A stretch of 34,269 bases of DNA from DATCZB01 sp035513215 (GCA_035513215.1 DATKCK010000036.1:1-34269); one strand, 5' to 3'; numbered from the stretch's first letter, positions 23,349 to 31,544 are shown. Numbers and translations: made by a program. Notes: a model not told the origin generated them from the letters alone.

Positions 23349-23869
23349 TGCGCCCGATGGGCCTGATGCACGTGATGCGCCTGGCCGCCGTTCTTCTCGC
23401 CGTGTCGTCGCCGCCGGGCGCGGCCGACGAGCCGGCGGCCGCGGGGCTGCCGACGAGCATCTGGGACGGCGTCTACACCGAGGCCCAGGCCCGCAGGGGC
23501 GAGCTGATTTATCCATCGATCTGCGGCCGCTGCCACGGTCGCAAGCTCGACGGGGCGCCCGACGATCCGGATTTTCTTCCCGCGCCGCCGATTGCAGGCC
23601 CGAAGTTCCTGCGCCAATGGAACGGCGCGTCGCTCGCGGCTTTGTTCGAGTATACCCAGACGGCAATGCCGTCGATGAATCCGGGCTCGCTGTCGGATCA
23701 GGAGTTTGCCGATGTCGTCGCTTACACGCTCGAGGTCACCGGCGCGCCGCCGGGACCGACCGAGCTTGCGCCCGATGCAGGCGCCATGGCCGGCATCGCG
23801 ATCGAGCCGGAACCTAGCTTTAGCGCGCCGGCGGGAGGTTCGGCAGGCGAGGCCGCGACGGAACTGTGA
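23348..23869 (+). CDS. Cytochrome c subunit of the Tat-flavoprotein dehydrogenase
   Basis: A 173-residue periplasmic monoheme cytochrome c. ATG 23348 overlaps the previous stop (TGATG), implying coupled translation. The signal peptide is MRLAAVLLAVSSPPGAA. The heme motif CGRCH is at 59-63 within RRGELIYPSICGRCHGRKLDG, and the axial Met is in TAMPSMNPG (Met107 most likely), followed by LSDQEFADVVAYTLEV. This is the type found as electron acceptor of alcohol and flavin dehydrogenases. The C-terminal tail is rich in Ala, Gly and Pro and probably disordered. It would accept electrons from the FAD subunit encoded at 20581. Confidence 0.88.
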   Translation: MRPMGLMHVMRLAAVLLAVSSPPGAADEPAAAGLPTSIWDGVYTEAQARRGELIYPSICGRCHGRKLDGAPDDPDFLPAPPIAGPKFLRQWNGASLAALFEYTQTAMPSMNPGSLSDQEFADVVAYTLEVTGAPPGPTELAPDAGAMAGIAIEPEPSFSAPAGGSAGEAATEL

Positions 23870-23883
23870 TAGGTTTGGCAGGT

Positions 23884-24330
23884 ATGGGAACCATCAGGCG
23901 GATCGTCGGACTTGGAGCCGTTGGGCTCGTCGTTTGCGTCCGCCCGCTCGATGGTATCGCCCAGCCGGCAGAGGAAGCCCCGGTCGAGCAGGCGCCGACG
24001 GCGACGCAGCGCGCGCTCGAAGAGCTGTCGTGGGCCTATGAATCGCTGGCCGGGCTGCTCGACCAGGGTTCGGACGAGGCGGTCGAGCGCGTCCAGGCCG
24101 ATATCGAGAATCTCGGCGACTGGGAGTACCGGATCGTCGAGCTCGAAGATACCGGCACCGAGGCGCTCGAAGCCGAGCTCAACGCGCTCGGCAACGAGCG
24201 CTGGGAGACCTACTGGGTCGAGCCGACCCGGGACGGGATTCGCTTCTATCTGAAACGGCCGTCAGTCAGCTATCTGAGCCGAGTGCCACTTTCGACGTTG
24301 CTACGGATGCTGGCGGCCGGCGGGCAATAG
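23884..24330 (+). CDS. Small exported DUF4177-like protein
   Basis: About 148 residues from ATG 23884; GTG 23866, overlapping the previous stop, is the alternative, and neither has a strong ribosome site. The leader has Arg-Arg and a hydrophobic stretch (IVGLGAVGLVVCVRPLDGIAQ). After an acidic helical section (QRALEELSWAYESLAGLLDQG) comes WEYRIVELEDTGTEALEAELNALGNERWETYWVE, a small alpha/beta domain like DUF4177, and a basic C-terminal helix (YLSRVPLSTLLRML). It lies 14 bp behind the cytochrome gene and is probably the last gene of that operon. The function is unknown. Confidence 0.7.
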   Translation: MGTIRRIVGLGAVGLVVCVRPLDGIAQPAEEAPVEQAPTATQRALEELSWAYESLAGLLDQGSDEAVERVQADIENLGDWEYRIVELEDTGTEALEAELNALGNERWETYWVEPTRDGIRFYLKRPSVSYLSRVPLSTLLRMLAAGGQ

Positions 24331-24369
24331 CGGCCGGGTCGTGCGGGTCGGCTGAGAGGGGACGTATAG

Positions 24370-24909
24370 ATGAATCGTTCGGATTGGCCGCGCTCGATGG
24401 CCCGGTGTCTCACTATCGGCTGCCTGCTGCTGGCCGGCACTGCACGTGCCCAGAGCAGCGGACTCGAAGACAGGATCGAAGCGCTGGAAGCGCGCGAAGC
24501 GATTCGCGAGCTGATCCATGACTACGGTCGCGCGCTCGATTCGCGCGATTTCGTTGCGTTCGCGGCGCTCTTCGCGCCCGAACGCGGCACCTGGGACGGC
24601 GGCTTCGGCAGCGCGACCGGGCGCGAGGCGATTTTCGAGCTGATGGACGAATCGATCGGTCACGCCGCGCAGCCCGCCGCGCAGCGCAGCCATCATGTAT
24701 TCACGAACATCCAGATCTCGGTCGACGGCGACGAGGCAACTGCTACGACGAAATGGATTTTCGTCGTGCCGTCGGAATCGGGCGAGCCGCGGTGGATGTA
24801 CCTCGGTCACTACGACGATCGGTTCGTGCGCGAGGACGGGCAGTGGTACTTCCTGCTGCGCCATGCATCGACCGACATACCGGTGCAACAGCAGGGAGCT
24901 TCCGAATGA
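24370..24909 (+). CDS. Exported SnoaL-like (NTF2-fold) protein
   Basis: A 179-residue protein with a signal peptide (MARCLTIGCLLLAGTARA, cleaved near AQSS). The mature part has the SnoaL/NTF2 plan: a helical start EDRIEALEAREAIRELIHDYGRALDSRD, FAALFAPERGTWDGGFG, GREAIFELMDE, HHVFTNIQISVDGDEATATTKWIFVV, YLGHYDDRFVREDGQWYFLLR. Such proteins bind small aromatic or polyketide-like ligands or act as isomerases and dehydratases; Asp35-type residues cannot be assigned with certainty. Its stop overlaps the ATG of the tannase remnant (ATGA), so the two were once a coupled pair. The export of a SnoaL domain fits a periplasmic aromatic-ester pathway. Confidence 0.8.
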   Translation: MNRSDWPRSMARCLTIGCLLLAGTARAQSSGLEDRIEALEAREAIRELIHDYGRALDSRDFVAFAALFAPERGTWDGGFGSATGREAIFELMDESIGHAAQPAAQRSHHVFTNIQISVDGDEATATTKWIFVVPSESGEPRWMYLGHYDDRFVREDGQWYFLLRHASTDIPVQQQGASE

Positions 24910-25815
24910 GTCGATTCGTGCGGCTCGATCCCGGCCGGCGGCCGCGGCCGACGCTTTTGATCCTCGCCTTCGGCCTTCAGCGAGTTCGCGCCGCGCGACG
25001 GGAACGGCCGCGCCGGTCCCGCGGACCTGTTCTCGGCCGCCGACCGAACGCTGATCATGAATTCGATGCTCGCGGCCTGCGACGCGAACGACGGCCTCGA
25101 GGACGGCATGATCTTCGCCACCGGGGCTTGCGATTTCGATCCGTCCGCGCTTGCCTGCGGCAACGCCGACGCCTGCCTGACGGCGAACCAGGTCGCGGGC
25201 CTCGAGAAAGCGTTTCTCGAGCCTATCGATTCCGAGGGCAATCAGATCTACCCACCGTTTCCGTGGGACGCGGGGCTCAACGCCTCGGGCGGCGGCCTGC
25301 CCGGCATACTGGCGAGCGGAGGTACGAGCCCGGTGCAGCCGCAGCGCACGTCGGGTGATTTCAACGTCGATGCCGAGGCCCATGCCCTGACCTCCGACGT
25401 CCTCGGCCGGATCGGCGACAGCCTGCTTCCGCACTTGATCACGTTTCAAGAAAGAGGATCTAAGATACTGTTTTACCATGGGATGAGTGATCCCTGGTTC
25501 TCGGGCAACGACACCCGGCTCTACTATGAGAGCCTCGCGGGCCCGAGCGGCGGCGCCGACGCGGTTCGCGACTTCAGCCGGCTCTTTCTGGTGCCCGGAA
25601 TGGGGCACTGCGGCGGCGGCGCGGCGGCGCTCGACCGGTTCGATCTCCTTTCGGCCATCGTCGACTGGGTCGAGCGCGACGTCGCGCCCGATCGGGTCAT
25701 CAGCACCGGCGATGCACTGCCGGGCCGGTCGAGACGAACGGGGATTTGCGCGTTGCCGGGCAGGTCGGCAAACTGGCGCGAGAGACCCGGGGATGGGAGG
25801 GAGCAATGGCAGTGA
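24906..25815 (+). pseudogene. Tannase/feruloyl esterase remnant, N-terminal half deleted
   Basis: ATG 24906 overlaps the upstream stop and starts a short reading (SRFVRLDPGRRPRP), then the frame changes near 24960. From there the other frame encodes the C-terminal part of a tannase-family esterase: FSEFAPRDGNGRAGPADLF, AACDANDGLEDGMIF, ILFYHGMSDPW with the acid region, FSRLFLVPGMGHCGGG with the catalytic His and adjacent Cys. The N-terminal part carrying the nucleophile motif (GCSxGG) is absent. Comparison with the intact gene at 29451-31073 suggests roughly 270-300 residues are lost. The C-terminal tail also looks abnormal. The overlap with the SnoaL-like stop shows the original start is kept, so an internal deletion is the simplest explanation; an assembly collapse is possible. 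Confidence 0.8.
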
Positions 25816-26246
25816 CACGCGCGGCATTCGTGGCCGCCTTCGGTTTCCTGGCAGTGTCGGCGTCGGCACATCATTCGTTTGCGCCCTACGAGGCGCAGCT
25901 CCAGCTCGCCATGCACGGCACTGTGACCGGCTTCGAGTGGACGACACCGCATATCTACATTCGGCTCGACGCCGCGGGCGAGGACGGCGAGATCAGCAAC
26001 TGGCTCATCGAATGCGCAAGCCCGCAAATCCTGAACCGCGTCGGCTGGCGATGGAACATGATCGAGGAAGGCGACCAGATCTCGGTCGTCGTCTCCCCGC
26101 TGCGCAACGGTGAGCCCGCGGCCCTGCTCAAGGCCGTTCGTCTCGCCGACGGTTCCGAGTACAACAACGGCGGCCCGGCCGGGCCCGCCAGGATCGGTTT
26201 CGACGGCAAGCCGCTTGCGGCCGCCGCGGCGGGAGGGGCGCGCTGA
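25806..26246 (+). CDS. DUF6152 family exported protein
   Basis: A 146-residue protein with a strong ribosome site (GGGAGGGAGCA). The signal peptide is TRAAFVAAFGFLAVSASA; cleavage after ASA leaves HHSFAPYEA. The DUF6152 domain follows: GTVTGFEWTTPHIYIRLDAAGEDGE with the Pro-His motif, SNWLIECASPQILNRVGWRW, GDQISVVVSPLRNGE, LADGSEYNNGG. The C-terminus is extended by a Pro/Gly/Ala tail. It overlaps the remnant tannase tail by ten bases, and its stop overlaps the ATG of the next gene (TGATG). It is the first half of the first DUF6152 + GDTLVVET pair in this tandem array. Confidence 0.88.
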   Translation: MAVTRAAFVAAFGFLAVSASAHHSFAPYEAQLQLAMHGTVTGFEWTTPHIYIRLDAAGEDGEISNWLIECASPQILNRVGWRWNMIEEGDQISVVVSPLRNGEPAALLKAVRLADGSEYNNGGPAGPARIGFDGKPLAAAAAGGAR

Positions 26247-27010
26247 TGCGAGCGAAACGGATTTGCGCATTGACGGCGGCAGCGATGGTTGTCGCGCCCG
26301 CGGTCCTGGCGCAGCCAGGCTACGAGATTCACGGGCTGAACGGCGCCTGGGAGAGGTGGCCCAACCGCGCCGCCGGTCTCGGCTCGGACGCGACGCCGCC
26401 ACCCGAGGAGATCGAGGTCGCGCCGGTGCCGGAGCCGCCGCTTAAGGCCGACTATCTCGAGCCCTGGCGCAAAGAGCAGGCCGAGGTTGCGCGCCTGACC
26501 GAGCAGGGCCTGCCGCCGGCCAATAACTATTCGGCCTGCATCGCCGACGGGATGCCGACGATGATGCAGGGGATGTTCCCGATGGAGGTCCTCGAAACGC
26601 CGGGGCAGATCACGATCATTCAGGAGGCCTACAACCAGGTGCGGCGTATCTATTTCGACGAGGCGCTGCCGCCCCCCGAGCAGGCCGAGCCGCTGTTCCA
26701 CGGGCATTCCGTCGGGCGGTGGGAAGGCGACACGCTCGTCGTCGAAACCGTCGGCATCAAGGACCACGTCCGGTTTCGCGACGTCCCGCACTCGCCCTCG
26801 ATGCGGATTACCGAGCGCATCCGTCTCGTCGGCGACGAGTTCATGGTCAACGAGATGACGGTCACGGATCCCGTTTACCTGACGGAACCGTGGACCTGGA
26901 GCTGGGCATATCGCCGCTTCCCCGACTACAGGATCCAGGAGTACATCTGCGAGAACAATCTCTACTATCGTGATCCCGAGCTCGGCTACCAGCGCTTACG
27001 CGTCGAGTGA
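26246..27010 (+). CDS. Secreted protein of the 'GDTLVVET' family
   Basis: A 254-residue protein with a signal peptide (KRICALTAAAMVVAPAVLA, cleaved near AQPG). Mature features: LNGAWERW (31-38), a Pro/Glu-rich segment, CIADGMPTMMQGMFPMEVLETPGQ with a single Cys98 and clustered Met residues, ITIIQEAYNQVRRIY, then HSVGRWEGDTLVVETVGI (154-171), ERIRLVGDEFMVNEMTVTDP and a Trp-rich stretch (PWTWSWAYRRFPDY). This follows the family plan seen at 1140 and 27403. The Met/Cys cluster could bind copper, which is an inference only. It starts within the stop of the preceding DUF6152 gene, so the two are translationally coupled. Confidence 0.82.
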   Translation: MRAKRICALTAAAMVVAPAVLAQPGYEIHGLNGAWERWPNRAAGLGSDATPPPEEIEVAPVPEPPLKADYLEPWRKEQAEVARLTEQGLPPANNYSACIADGMPTMMQGMFPMEVLETPGQITIIQEAYNQVRRIYFDEALPPPEQAEPLFHGHSVGRWEGDTLVVETVGIKDHVRFRDVPHSPSMRITERIRLVGDEFMVNEMTVTDPVYLTEPWTWSWAYRRFPDYRIQEYICENNLYYRDPELGYQRLRVE

Positions 27011-27022
27011 GGCGGGATCCGG

Positions 27023-27406
27023 ATGACATGCAAAGCTGCCTTCATGCTTGCGATCGTCGCCGTGCCGCCGCCGGCGATCGCTCATCATTCCGTGACGGGG
27101 CAGTACGATCCCGAGCAGCGGATCGCGCTCAGCGGCGTGATTCGCAAGGTCGACTGGATCAATCCTCATACCTATCTGCATCTGGAAGTGACGAACGACG
27201 ACGGCTCGACGACTAACTGGCGGCTCGAGTCCGCGCCGACCGCGATGCTGCGCAAGGCGCGTATCACACCCGATATGCTGATGGGCGGCGGTGCCGTCGT
27301 GACCGTCGATGTGATCCTGGCCCGGGACGGCACGGAGCATCTGGCCTGGCTCTACCGCATCGACTATCCGGGCGGGCACAGCTACCAGCTCTCGGCCGAA
27401 CGATGA
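27023..27406 (+). CDS. DUF6152 family exported protein
   Basis: A 127-residue protein with a GAGGCGGGATCCGG upstream site. The signal peptide is KAAFMLAIVAVPPPAIA; cleavage after AIA leaves HHSVTGQYD. The domain is GVIRKVDWINPHTYLHLEV with the NPH motif, TNWRLESAPTAMLRKARI, GAVVTVDVILARDG, then a distinct end (WLYRIDYPGGHSYQLSAER) instead of the usual Leu-Pro-Asp-Gly strand. Its stop overlaps the next ATG (ATGA). It is the first half of the second pair in this tandem arrangement, 12 bp after the first pair. Confidence 0.87.
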   Translation: MTCKAAFMLAIVAVPPPAIAHHSVTGQYDPEQRIALSGVIRKVDWINPHTYLHLEVTNDDGSTTNWRLESAPTAMLRKARITPDMLMGGGAVVTVDVILARDGTEHLAWLYRIDYPGGHSYQLSAER

Positions 27407-28215
27407 GAACGACGGCGAAACCATCGTGGGCGAGCGGCTTCGCGCTTCTGGCGCTGGCGCTCGGCAACCTGCCGGTTGGCGCGCAGAACGGCGAATCCGC
27501 GACGCCCCGCCTCGCGAGCGGCGTACCCGATCTCAACGGCACCTGGGACAACGGCAGCGGTATCGATTTCATCGAGCCGGTGTTCGAAGGCGACTCGATC
27601 TGCCTCGCCGGCTGCAATGATCCGCCGGAATCAGGCGCGGCCGCGGCCCCGCTGCCGCCCGATCGGCCGCGCTACCGTTCCGAGTTTCAGGCGCGGGTCG
27701 ACGATCTCGACGCGCGCCAGGTCGACGAGGATCCCGTGCTGCGTTGCTTCACGCCCGGCGTGCCTAGAATCGGGCCGCCCGACAAGATCGTGCAGCGCGA
27801 CGCGGAGATCGTGTTTCTCTACGATGACGTTTCGGGCAATTTCTTCCGCATCGTGCCGCTCGACGCGAGCGGGCATCCCACGGACACCGTGCCTGGCTAC
27901 CTGGGCGATGCAATAGGCCGCTGGGACGACGATACGCTCGTCGTCGAGACCGTCAATTTCAACGGCGAAACCTGGCTGACCGACGACGGCTCGTTCCATA
28001 CGCCGGATCTGCGCGTCGTCGAGCGCATCACCAGGGACGGCGACACGCTGACGTGGCGGGCGACGGCCTACGATCCGGCCGTGCTCGCCGAGCCGTGGAA
28101 CCTGAGGCCGCGAACCGCATACCTGACCGGCATCGAAATCACGGAGGCGCCGCCCTGCATTGAGCGCGATCTCGGTCACATGGTCGACGATTCCAGTCAC
28201 GACAACCCGCGCTGA
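27403..28215 (+). CDS. Secreted protein of the 'GDTLVVET' family
   Basis: A 270-residue protein with a signal peptide (ASGFALLALALGNLPVGA, cleaved near AQNG). Family plan: VPDLNGTW (41-48), ICLAGCND with two Cys, RCFTPGVPRIGPPDKIVQ (Cys115), AEIVFLYD, GDAIGRWDDDTLVVETVNFNGETW (168-191), ERITRDGDTLTWRATAYDP. Compared with its relative at 26246 it has three extra Cys, including a C-terminal PPCIERDLG. The start is inside the stop of the preceding DUF6152 gene. The conserved LNGxW, CxxPGxPR, and GRWxxDTLVVET blocks shared with 1140-1964 show that these are paralogues rather than chance similarity. The function is unknown. Confidence 0.82.
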   Translation: MRTTAKPSWASGFALLALALGNLPVGAQNGESATPRLASGVPDLNGTWDNGSGIDFIEPVFEGDSICLAGCNDPPESGAAAAPLPPDRPRYRSEFQARVDDLDARQVDEDPVLRCFTPGVPRIGPPDKIVQRDAEIVFLYDDVSGNFFRIVPLDASGHPTDTVPGYLGDAIGRWDDDTLVVETVNFNGETWLTDDGSFHTPDLRVVERITRDGDTLTWRATAYDPAVLAEPWNLRPRTAYLTGIEITEAPPCIERDLGHMVDDSSHDNPR

Positions 28216-28322
28216 GGGCCGGGGCAGGCGCCGGGCGGAGATTCTCGTGCCGACCGTCGTCTGCATTTTCGTGACGTCGAGCAAGGACCGGGCGGCCGGA
28301 TTTATTTATCTACTGTAGTCAG

Positions 28323-29147
28323 ATGGCGGACCAGAAGGAAATCGAGACCAAGGGCAAAGCGGCGCGCGATGGCGAGGGCGCGGCGGCCGACGCGGATCCG
28401 CGTCAGGCCGAGACGCTGAGGCACAGCGTGACGGAGCTCAAGCGAAAGCTCGACGACCAGAGCGAGCGCATTGCGGCTTTGGCTCGGGGCAGGGAAGAGG
28501 GCATGATGGCGGTCAGCGAGCTGCGTGCGGAGCTCGCCCTCGTTGCCGCCGAGCGCGACCGCCTGCGCAGGCAGCTCACCGACCTCGAGGGCATGCAGAC
28601 GGAAACGCAGTCGTTCGACGAGTCCGTCATGGCCGACGATACCGCAGCGCACCACGCGGGGCTGCCGTCGATCGACGACCTGATGGCGAGCTTCAGCGGC
28701 AAGGACGACGCGCCGCTGCGATCGCATTCCACCCTCTCCGTCGAGTCGAGCTCCGCCGATTCGTCGGGGGAGTATCAGGAAATGATTTCGCCCGAGCTCA
28801 TCGTGCTCGGGTCCGGCAAGGAGAAGCCGGCCGCCACGCATGAGCGCTTTCTCGTCCTGCTCGAGCCGGACAGCCAGACCAAGTGCCCGCTGAACGAGGA
28901 TCTGCTGACGATCGGCCGGTCCGAGTCGGCCGACATCAAGATCGACGGCGATTTCATCAGCCGCATCCACGCCAGAATCCTGCGCATCGGCATGGATACC
29001 GTCCTCGAGGATGCCGGCAGCAGGAACGGAACCTGGGTCAACGGCGACGAGATCGAGCGCCACGTGCTCCGGCACGGCGATCTGATTCGCGTCGGGAGCT
29101 GCAACTTCCGGTTCGTCGATACCGCCGCGGCCGGCGAGGCGGACTGA
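28323..29147 (+). CDS. Coiled-coil FHA-domain protein
   Basis: A 274-residue soluble protein. Residues about 27-92 form a charged coiled coil (ETLRHSVTELKRKLDDQSERIAAL onward). A Ser/Asp-rich linker follows. The forkhead-associated domain is at about 175-266 with LLTIGRSESADIKI (GRS 198-200), SRIHARI (213-219), SRNGTWVNG (233-241), and LRHGDLIRVGSCNFRF, the phosphothreonine-binding residues all present. It probably reads out Ser/Thr kinase signalling; no kinase is found in this window. No ribosome site is seen before the ATG; an AT-rich TTTATTTATCTACTG stretch precedes it and may hold the promoter. It is alone between the DUF6152 array and a convergent gap. Confidence 0.88.
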   Translation: MADQKEIETKGKAARDGEGAAADADPRQAETLRHSVTELKRKLDDQSERIAALARGREEGMMAVSELRAELALVAAERDRLRRQLTDLEGMQTETQSFDESVMADDTAAHHAGLPSIDDLMASFSGKDDAPLRSHSTLSVESSSADSSGEYQEMISPELIVLGSGKEKPAATHERFLVLLEPDSQTKCPLNEDLLTIGRSESADIKIDGDFISRIHARILRIGMDTVLEDAGSRNGTWVNGDEIERHVLRHGDLIRVGSCNFRFVDTAAAGEAD

Positions 29148-29450
29148 GGCCCTGCCACGGGCGTTCGAGCCTGGCTGAGGCGCGGCGCGGCCGGGCCGAC
29201 GGCATCGCCGTCCACAAAATCTGTGGACAAGCCTGTGGATAAGCTTCGGCCGATCGCGGCGCAAGCGCGGGCGCGCCTCGGTCGAGTTTGGATTGGTCAA
29301 AAAAGCGTCACACTTTAAATTCCTTAAAACACAAGAAGCTATAACATCTTCTTAAACTGGAAAAGATGTTCAGCCCGGCAAGGGCCGGATTCGTGTCGGC
29401 TCGTCACCGGGTGCCGCCGCGCCTGGGGACAGGATTCGTGAACGCTCGCG
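29148..29450. other. Convergent gap with DnaA-box-like sites and AT-rich stretch
   Basis: This 303-bp gap between two convergent stop codons has no gene. It holds TGTGGATAA at 29234-29242, which is an exact TTATCCACA on the minus strand, and TGTGGACAA at 29222-29230 with one mismatch to the DnaA consensus. GTCCACA (29210-29216) and TGTGGAC (29222-29228) form an inverted repeat with a 5-base loop. From about 29289 to 29370 the sequence is much more AT-rich than anything around it, and AACATCTT (29343-29350) pairs exactly with AAGATGTT (29363-29370). The layout recalls a replication origin or another DnaA-binding locus, but no dnaA, rpmH, gidA or rep gene is nearby. Confidence 0.5.
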
Positions 29451-31073
29451 TCACTGGGCGCAAAGAAAGCTGCCCGAGCGGTCGCTGTTGCCGGTGCCGC
29501 GATAGCGTGCGGTCTCCGGATAAGGGCACAACGGACGCGTCCGGACGGGCCGGCCGTCCTCGACTCGCTCGGCCTCGATCCGGTCGGGCGCGATGCCGCG
29601 CTCGACCCAGTCCTCGATGGCTCGCTGGGCATCGAACTCGGTCGTACCCGGCCCGCCGCCGCAATGCCCCATGCCGGGCACGAGGAACAGCCGGGCGAAG
29701 TCCCGCGTCCGTATCCCGAGCGGATTGGGCTCGACGGCGAGCGCCGTCTCGATCTCCTCGTAATAGGCGATCGTGGCCTCGGGCGAATTGTTCGCGTCGT
29801 TCCAGCCGTGGTAGAGCAGGAGCTTGCCGCCGCGGTCCCGGTATTCCGAAAGGTCCGCCGAGGTCGCGTCGAGCATCCAGCGGAGCTCCTCGACCGCATA
29901 GGCATGATCGAGCGCGAAATCGAAGCTGCGCCAGTTCCAGAGCGGGTCGTCGAAAACGGCGCGGCGGAAGAATTCGAGCGTGACAGGGGACGGCTCAGGC
30001 GCCGCGACGAACGTCCAGCCGGCCTCGCTGCCGACCGCGAACCCGGGCGCGATCGGGCCCGTGTCCGGATGCGTGGGTCCGCGGTAAACGTCGGCGAGCG
30101 CGGCGACCTCGGAACCGGCGAGGCAGACGCCCGGATCGCCGGGACCCGGCGCGCCACATTGCAGCCGCGCAGGGTCGAAGTTGCAGCGCCGCGGGTCCTC
30201 GATGACGCCATCGGCGACGCCGTCGAGCGTGTCGCACTGCGCCGTCGCTGCCGCGGCCACGCGCTCGAGCACGTCGGGTCGAAGCAGCGGCTGACCGCCG
30301 GCGACCGGGTGACTCGCCCGCGTCGCCCAGAGCTGCGTCGTGCGAGTATCGATGAAGGCGTTGACCGGCGCGCCGGCCACGATGCCGTCATAGTCGGCCG
30401 GGAAACGCTGCGCTTCCATCAGGCCCTGGCGGCCGCCGAGCGAGCAGCCGTTGAAATAGCGGTAGTCGGCCGGGCGCTCGTAGAAACGCGCGACGATGAC
30501 GCGTGCCTTGGAGGTCATCTCGTAGATCGCCCGATAGGCGAAATCCCGCAACAGGGCATCGTCGGCCAGCCAGCCGAAGCCGTCCGCCTCATGGCCGGTA
30601 TCGGTCGATGCCGTGGCGTAGCCGTCGTTGAGCCGCGGTGCCATACGGCCGTAGCTGATCGTGCCGGCGTAATCGCTGCCGCCGACGGCAAGGAAGCGGC
30701 CGTTCCAGGCGGCCGGACTCGGCAGCCAGACCTCGAAGTCGATGGCAGGCTCGATCCGGCCGCGAACTCGGCAATGCTCGGCAAGCTCGATCGGCGGGGA
30801 CGCCGTGCCGGTCGCGGTGGCTTCGCGGTCGGGCAGCGCGGCCGGACCGCGCGGCATCCAGTCGGCGGCGATCGAGCCGAGCTCGGGCAGCGCGAGCTCG
30901 CTGAGCGCCGTGCAGGCAATGACCGCGGGATCGTCGAACTCGGCCAGCGGAAAGGCCGGCGGCTGCGCGAGCAGCGGCACGATCGGCAGCACGATCGGCA
31001 GCACGCCCGCGAGCGTGATGACGCCGCGCGCAGTGACGCCTCGTCGCGGTTTCGGCTGCCCGGGCTCGATCAT
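29451..31073 (-). CDS. Tannase/feruloyl esterase family protein
   Basis: A 540-residue exported esterase that would cleave aromatic (galloyl or feruloyl type) esters. ATG 31073 is chosen because it starts a signal peptide (RRGVTARGVITLAGVLPIV, cleaved near LLAQ); GTG 31109 is possible. The nucleophile lies in YFNGCSLGGRQG with Cys210-Ser211, the acid probably in YHGWNDANN, and the His in FLVPGMGHCGGG (His470-Cys471). This is the CS-D-HC arrangement of the tannase family, in which the two Cys form a disulfide beside the triad. The lid domain spans about 265-375 (CDTLDGVADGVIEDPRRC and on). The signal peptide contains a short tandem repeat (VLPI VLPI). It is the intact relative of the remnant at 24906. 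Confidence 0.9.
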   Translation of the reverse strand: MIEPGQPKPRRGVTARGVITLAGVLPIVLPIVPLLAQPPAFPLAEFDDPAVIACTALSELALPELGSIAADWMPRGPAALPDREATATGTASPPIELAEHCRVRGRIEPAIDFEVWLPSPAAWNGRFLAVGGSDYAGTISYGRMAPRLNDGYATASTDTGHEADGFGWLADDALLRDFAYRAIYEMTSKARVIVARFYERPADYRYFNGCSLGGRQGLMEAQRFPADYDGIVAGAPVNAFIDTRTTQLWATRASHPVAGGQPLLRPDVLERVAAAATAQCDTLDGVADGVIEDPRRCNFDPARLQCGAPGPGDPGVCLAGSEVAALADVYRGPTHPDTGPIAPGFAVGSEAGWTFVAAPEPSPVTLEFFRRAVFDDPLWNWRSFDFALDHAYAVEELRWMLDATSADLSEYRDRGGKLLLYHGWNDANNSPEATIAYYEEIETALAVEPNPLGIRTRDFARLFLVPGMGHCGGGPGTTEFDAQRAIEDWVERGIAPDRIEAERVEDGRPVRTRPLCPYPETARYRGTGNSDRSGSFLCAQ

Positions 31074-31184
31074 GGCGCGCCAGTTTAGTGTCGGCCCGAT
31101 CGCAAGCACAAGCCGCGCAGCTCCCGGATTCGGTTCGGCGGTGCTAAGCTTGCGAGGCTCAATGAGACGGTCCAGGGGGCGACG

Positions 31185-31544
31185 ATGCGAAAGCGCCTGT
31201 TGCTGACGATCCCGCTATCGGTGGGGCTCGTCGCGATCGCGATGGCCCATCACTCGGCGGCCCAGTTCGATCTTTCGATCCGGGACAACGAGGTCGAGGG
31301 CATCGTCAAGGTGTTCGATGCGGCGAATCCGCACACCCGGATCGTGCTCGAGGTCACGGACGAGAAGGGCACCCGCGATATCGAGTTCGAGGGTCACAGC
31401 CGGAACAACTACTATCGATCCGGCCTGAGACCGGGCATGGTCGAGGTCGGCGACAGGATCACGCTGATCGCCGCGCCGATGCGTGACGGCAGCGACGGCG
31501 GCTACGCGCTCGGCGTCATACTCGAGGACGGCACGCGCTTTTGA
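31185..31544 (+). CDS. DUF6152 family exported protein
   Basis: A 119-residue protein with an AGGGGGCGACG site before the ATG. The signal peptide is KRLLLTIPLSVGLVAIAMA; cleavage after AMA leaves HHSAAQFDL. The domain is GIVKVFDAANPHTRIVLEV with the NPH motif, TRDIEFEGHSRNNYYRSGL, GDRITLIAAPMRDGSDGG, LGVILEDGTRF. It is divergent from the tannase at 31073 and is followed by a CHRD protein 67 bp later. Unlike the copies at 25806 and 27023 it has no adjacent GDTLVVET gene. The function is unknown. Confidence 0.85.
   Translation: MRKRLLLTIPLSVGLVAIAMAHHSAAQFDLSIRDNEVEGIVKVFDAANPHTRIVLEVTDEKGTRDIEFEGHSRNNYYRSGLRPGMVEVGDRITLIAAPMRDGSDGGYALGVILEDGTRF

Noticed and set aside
29664..31088. 474-residue open frame opposite the tannase
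   Set aside because: Mirrors the tannase codons; the tannase has the complete CS-D-HC motif.
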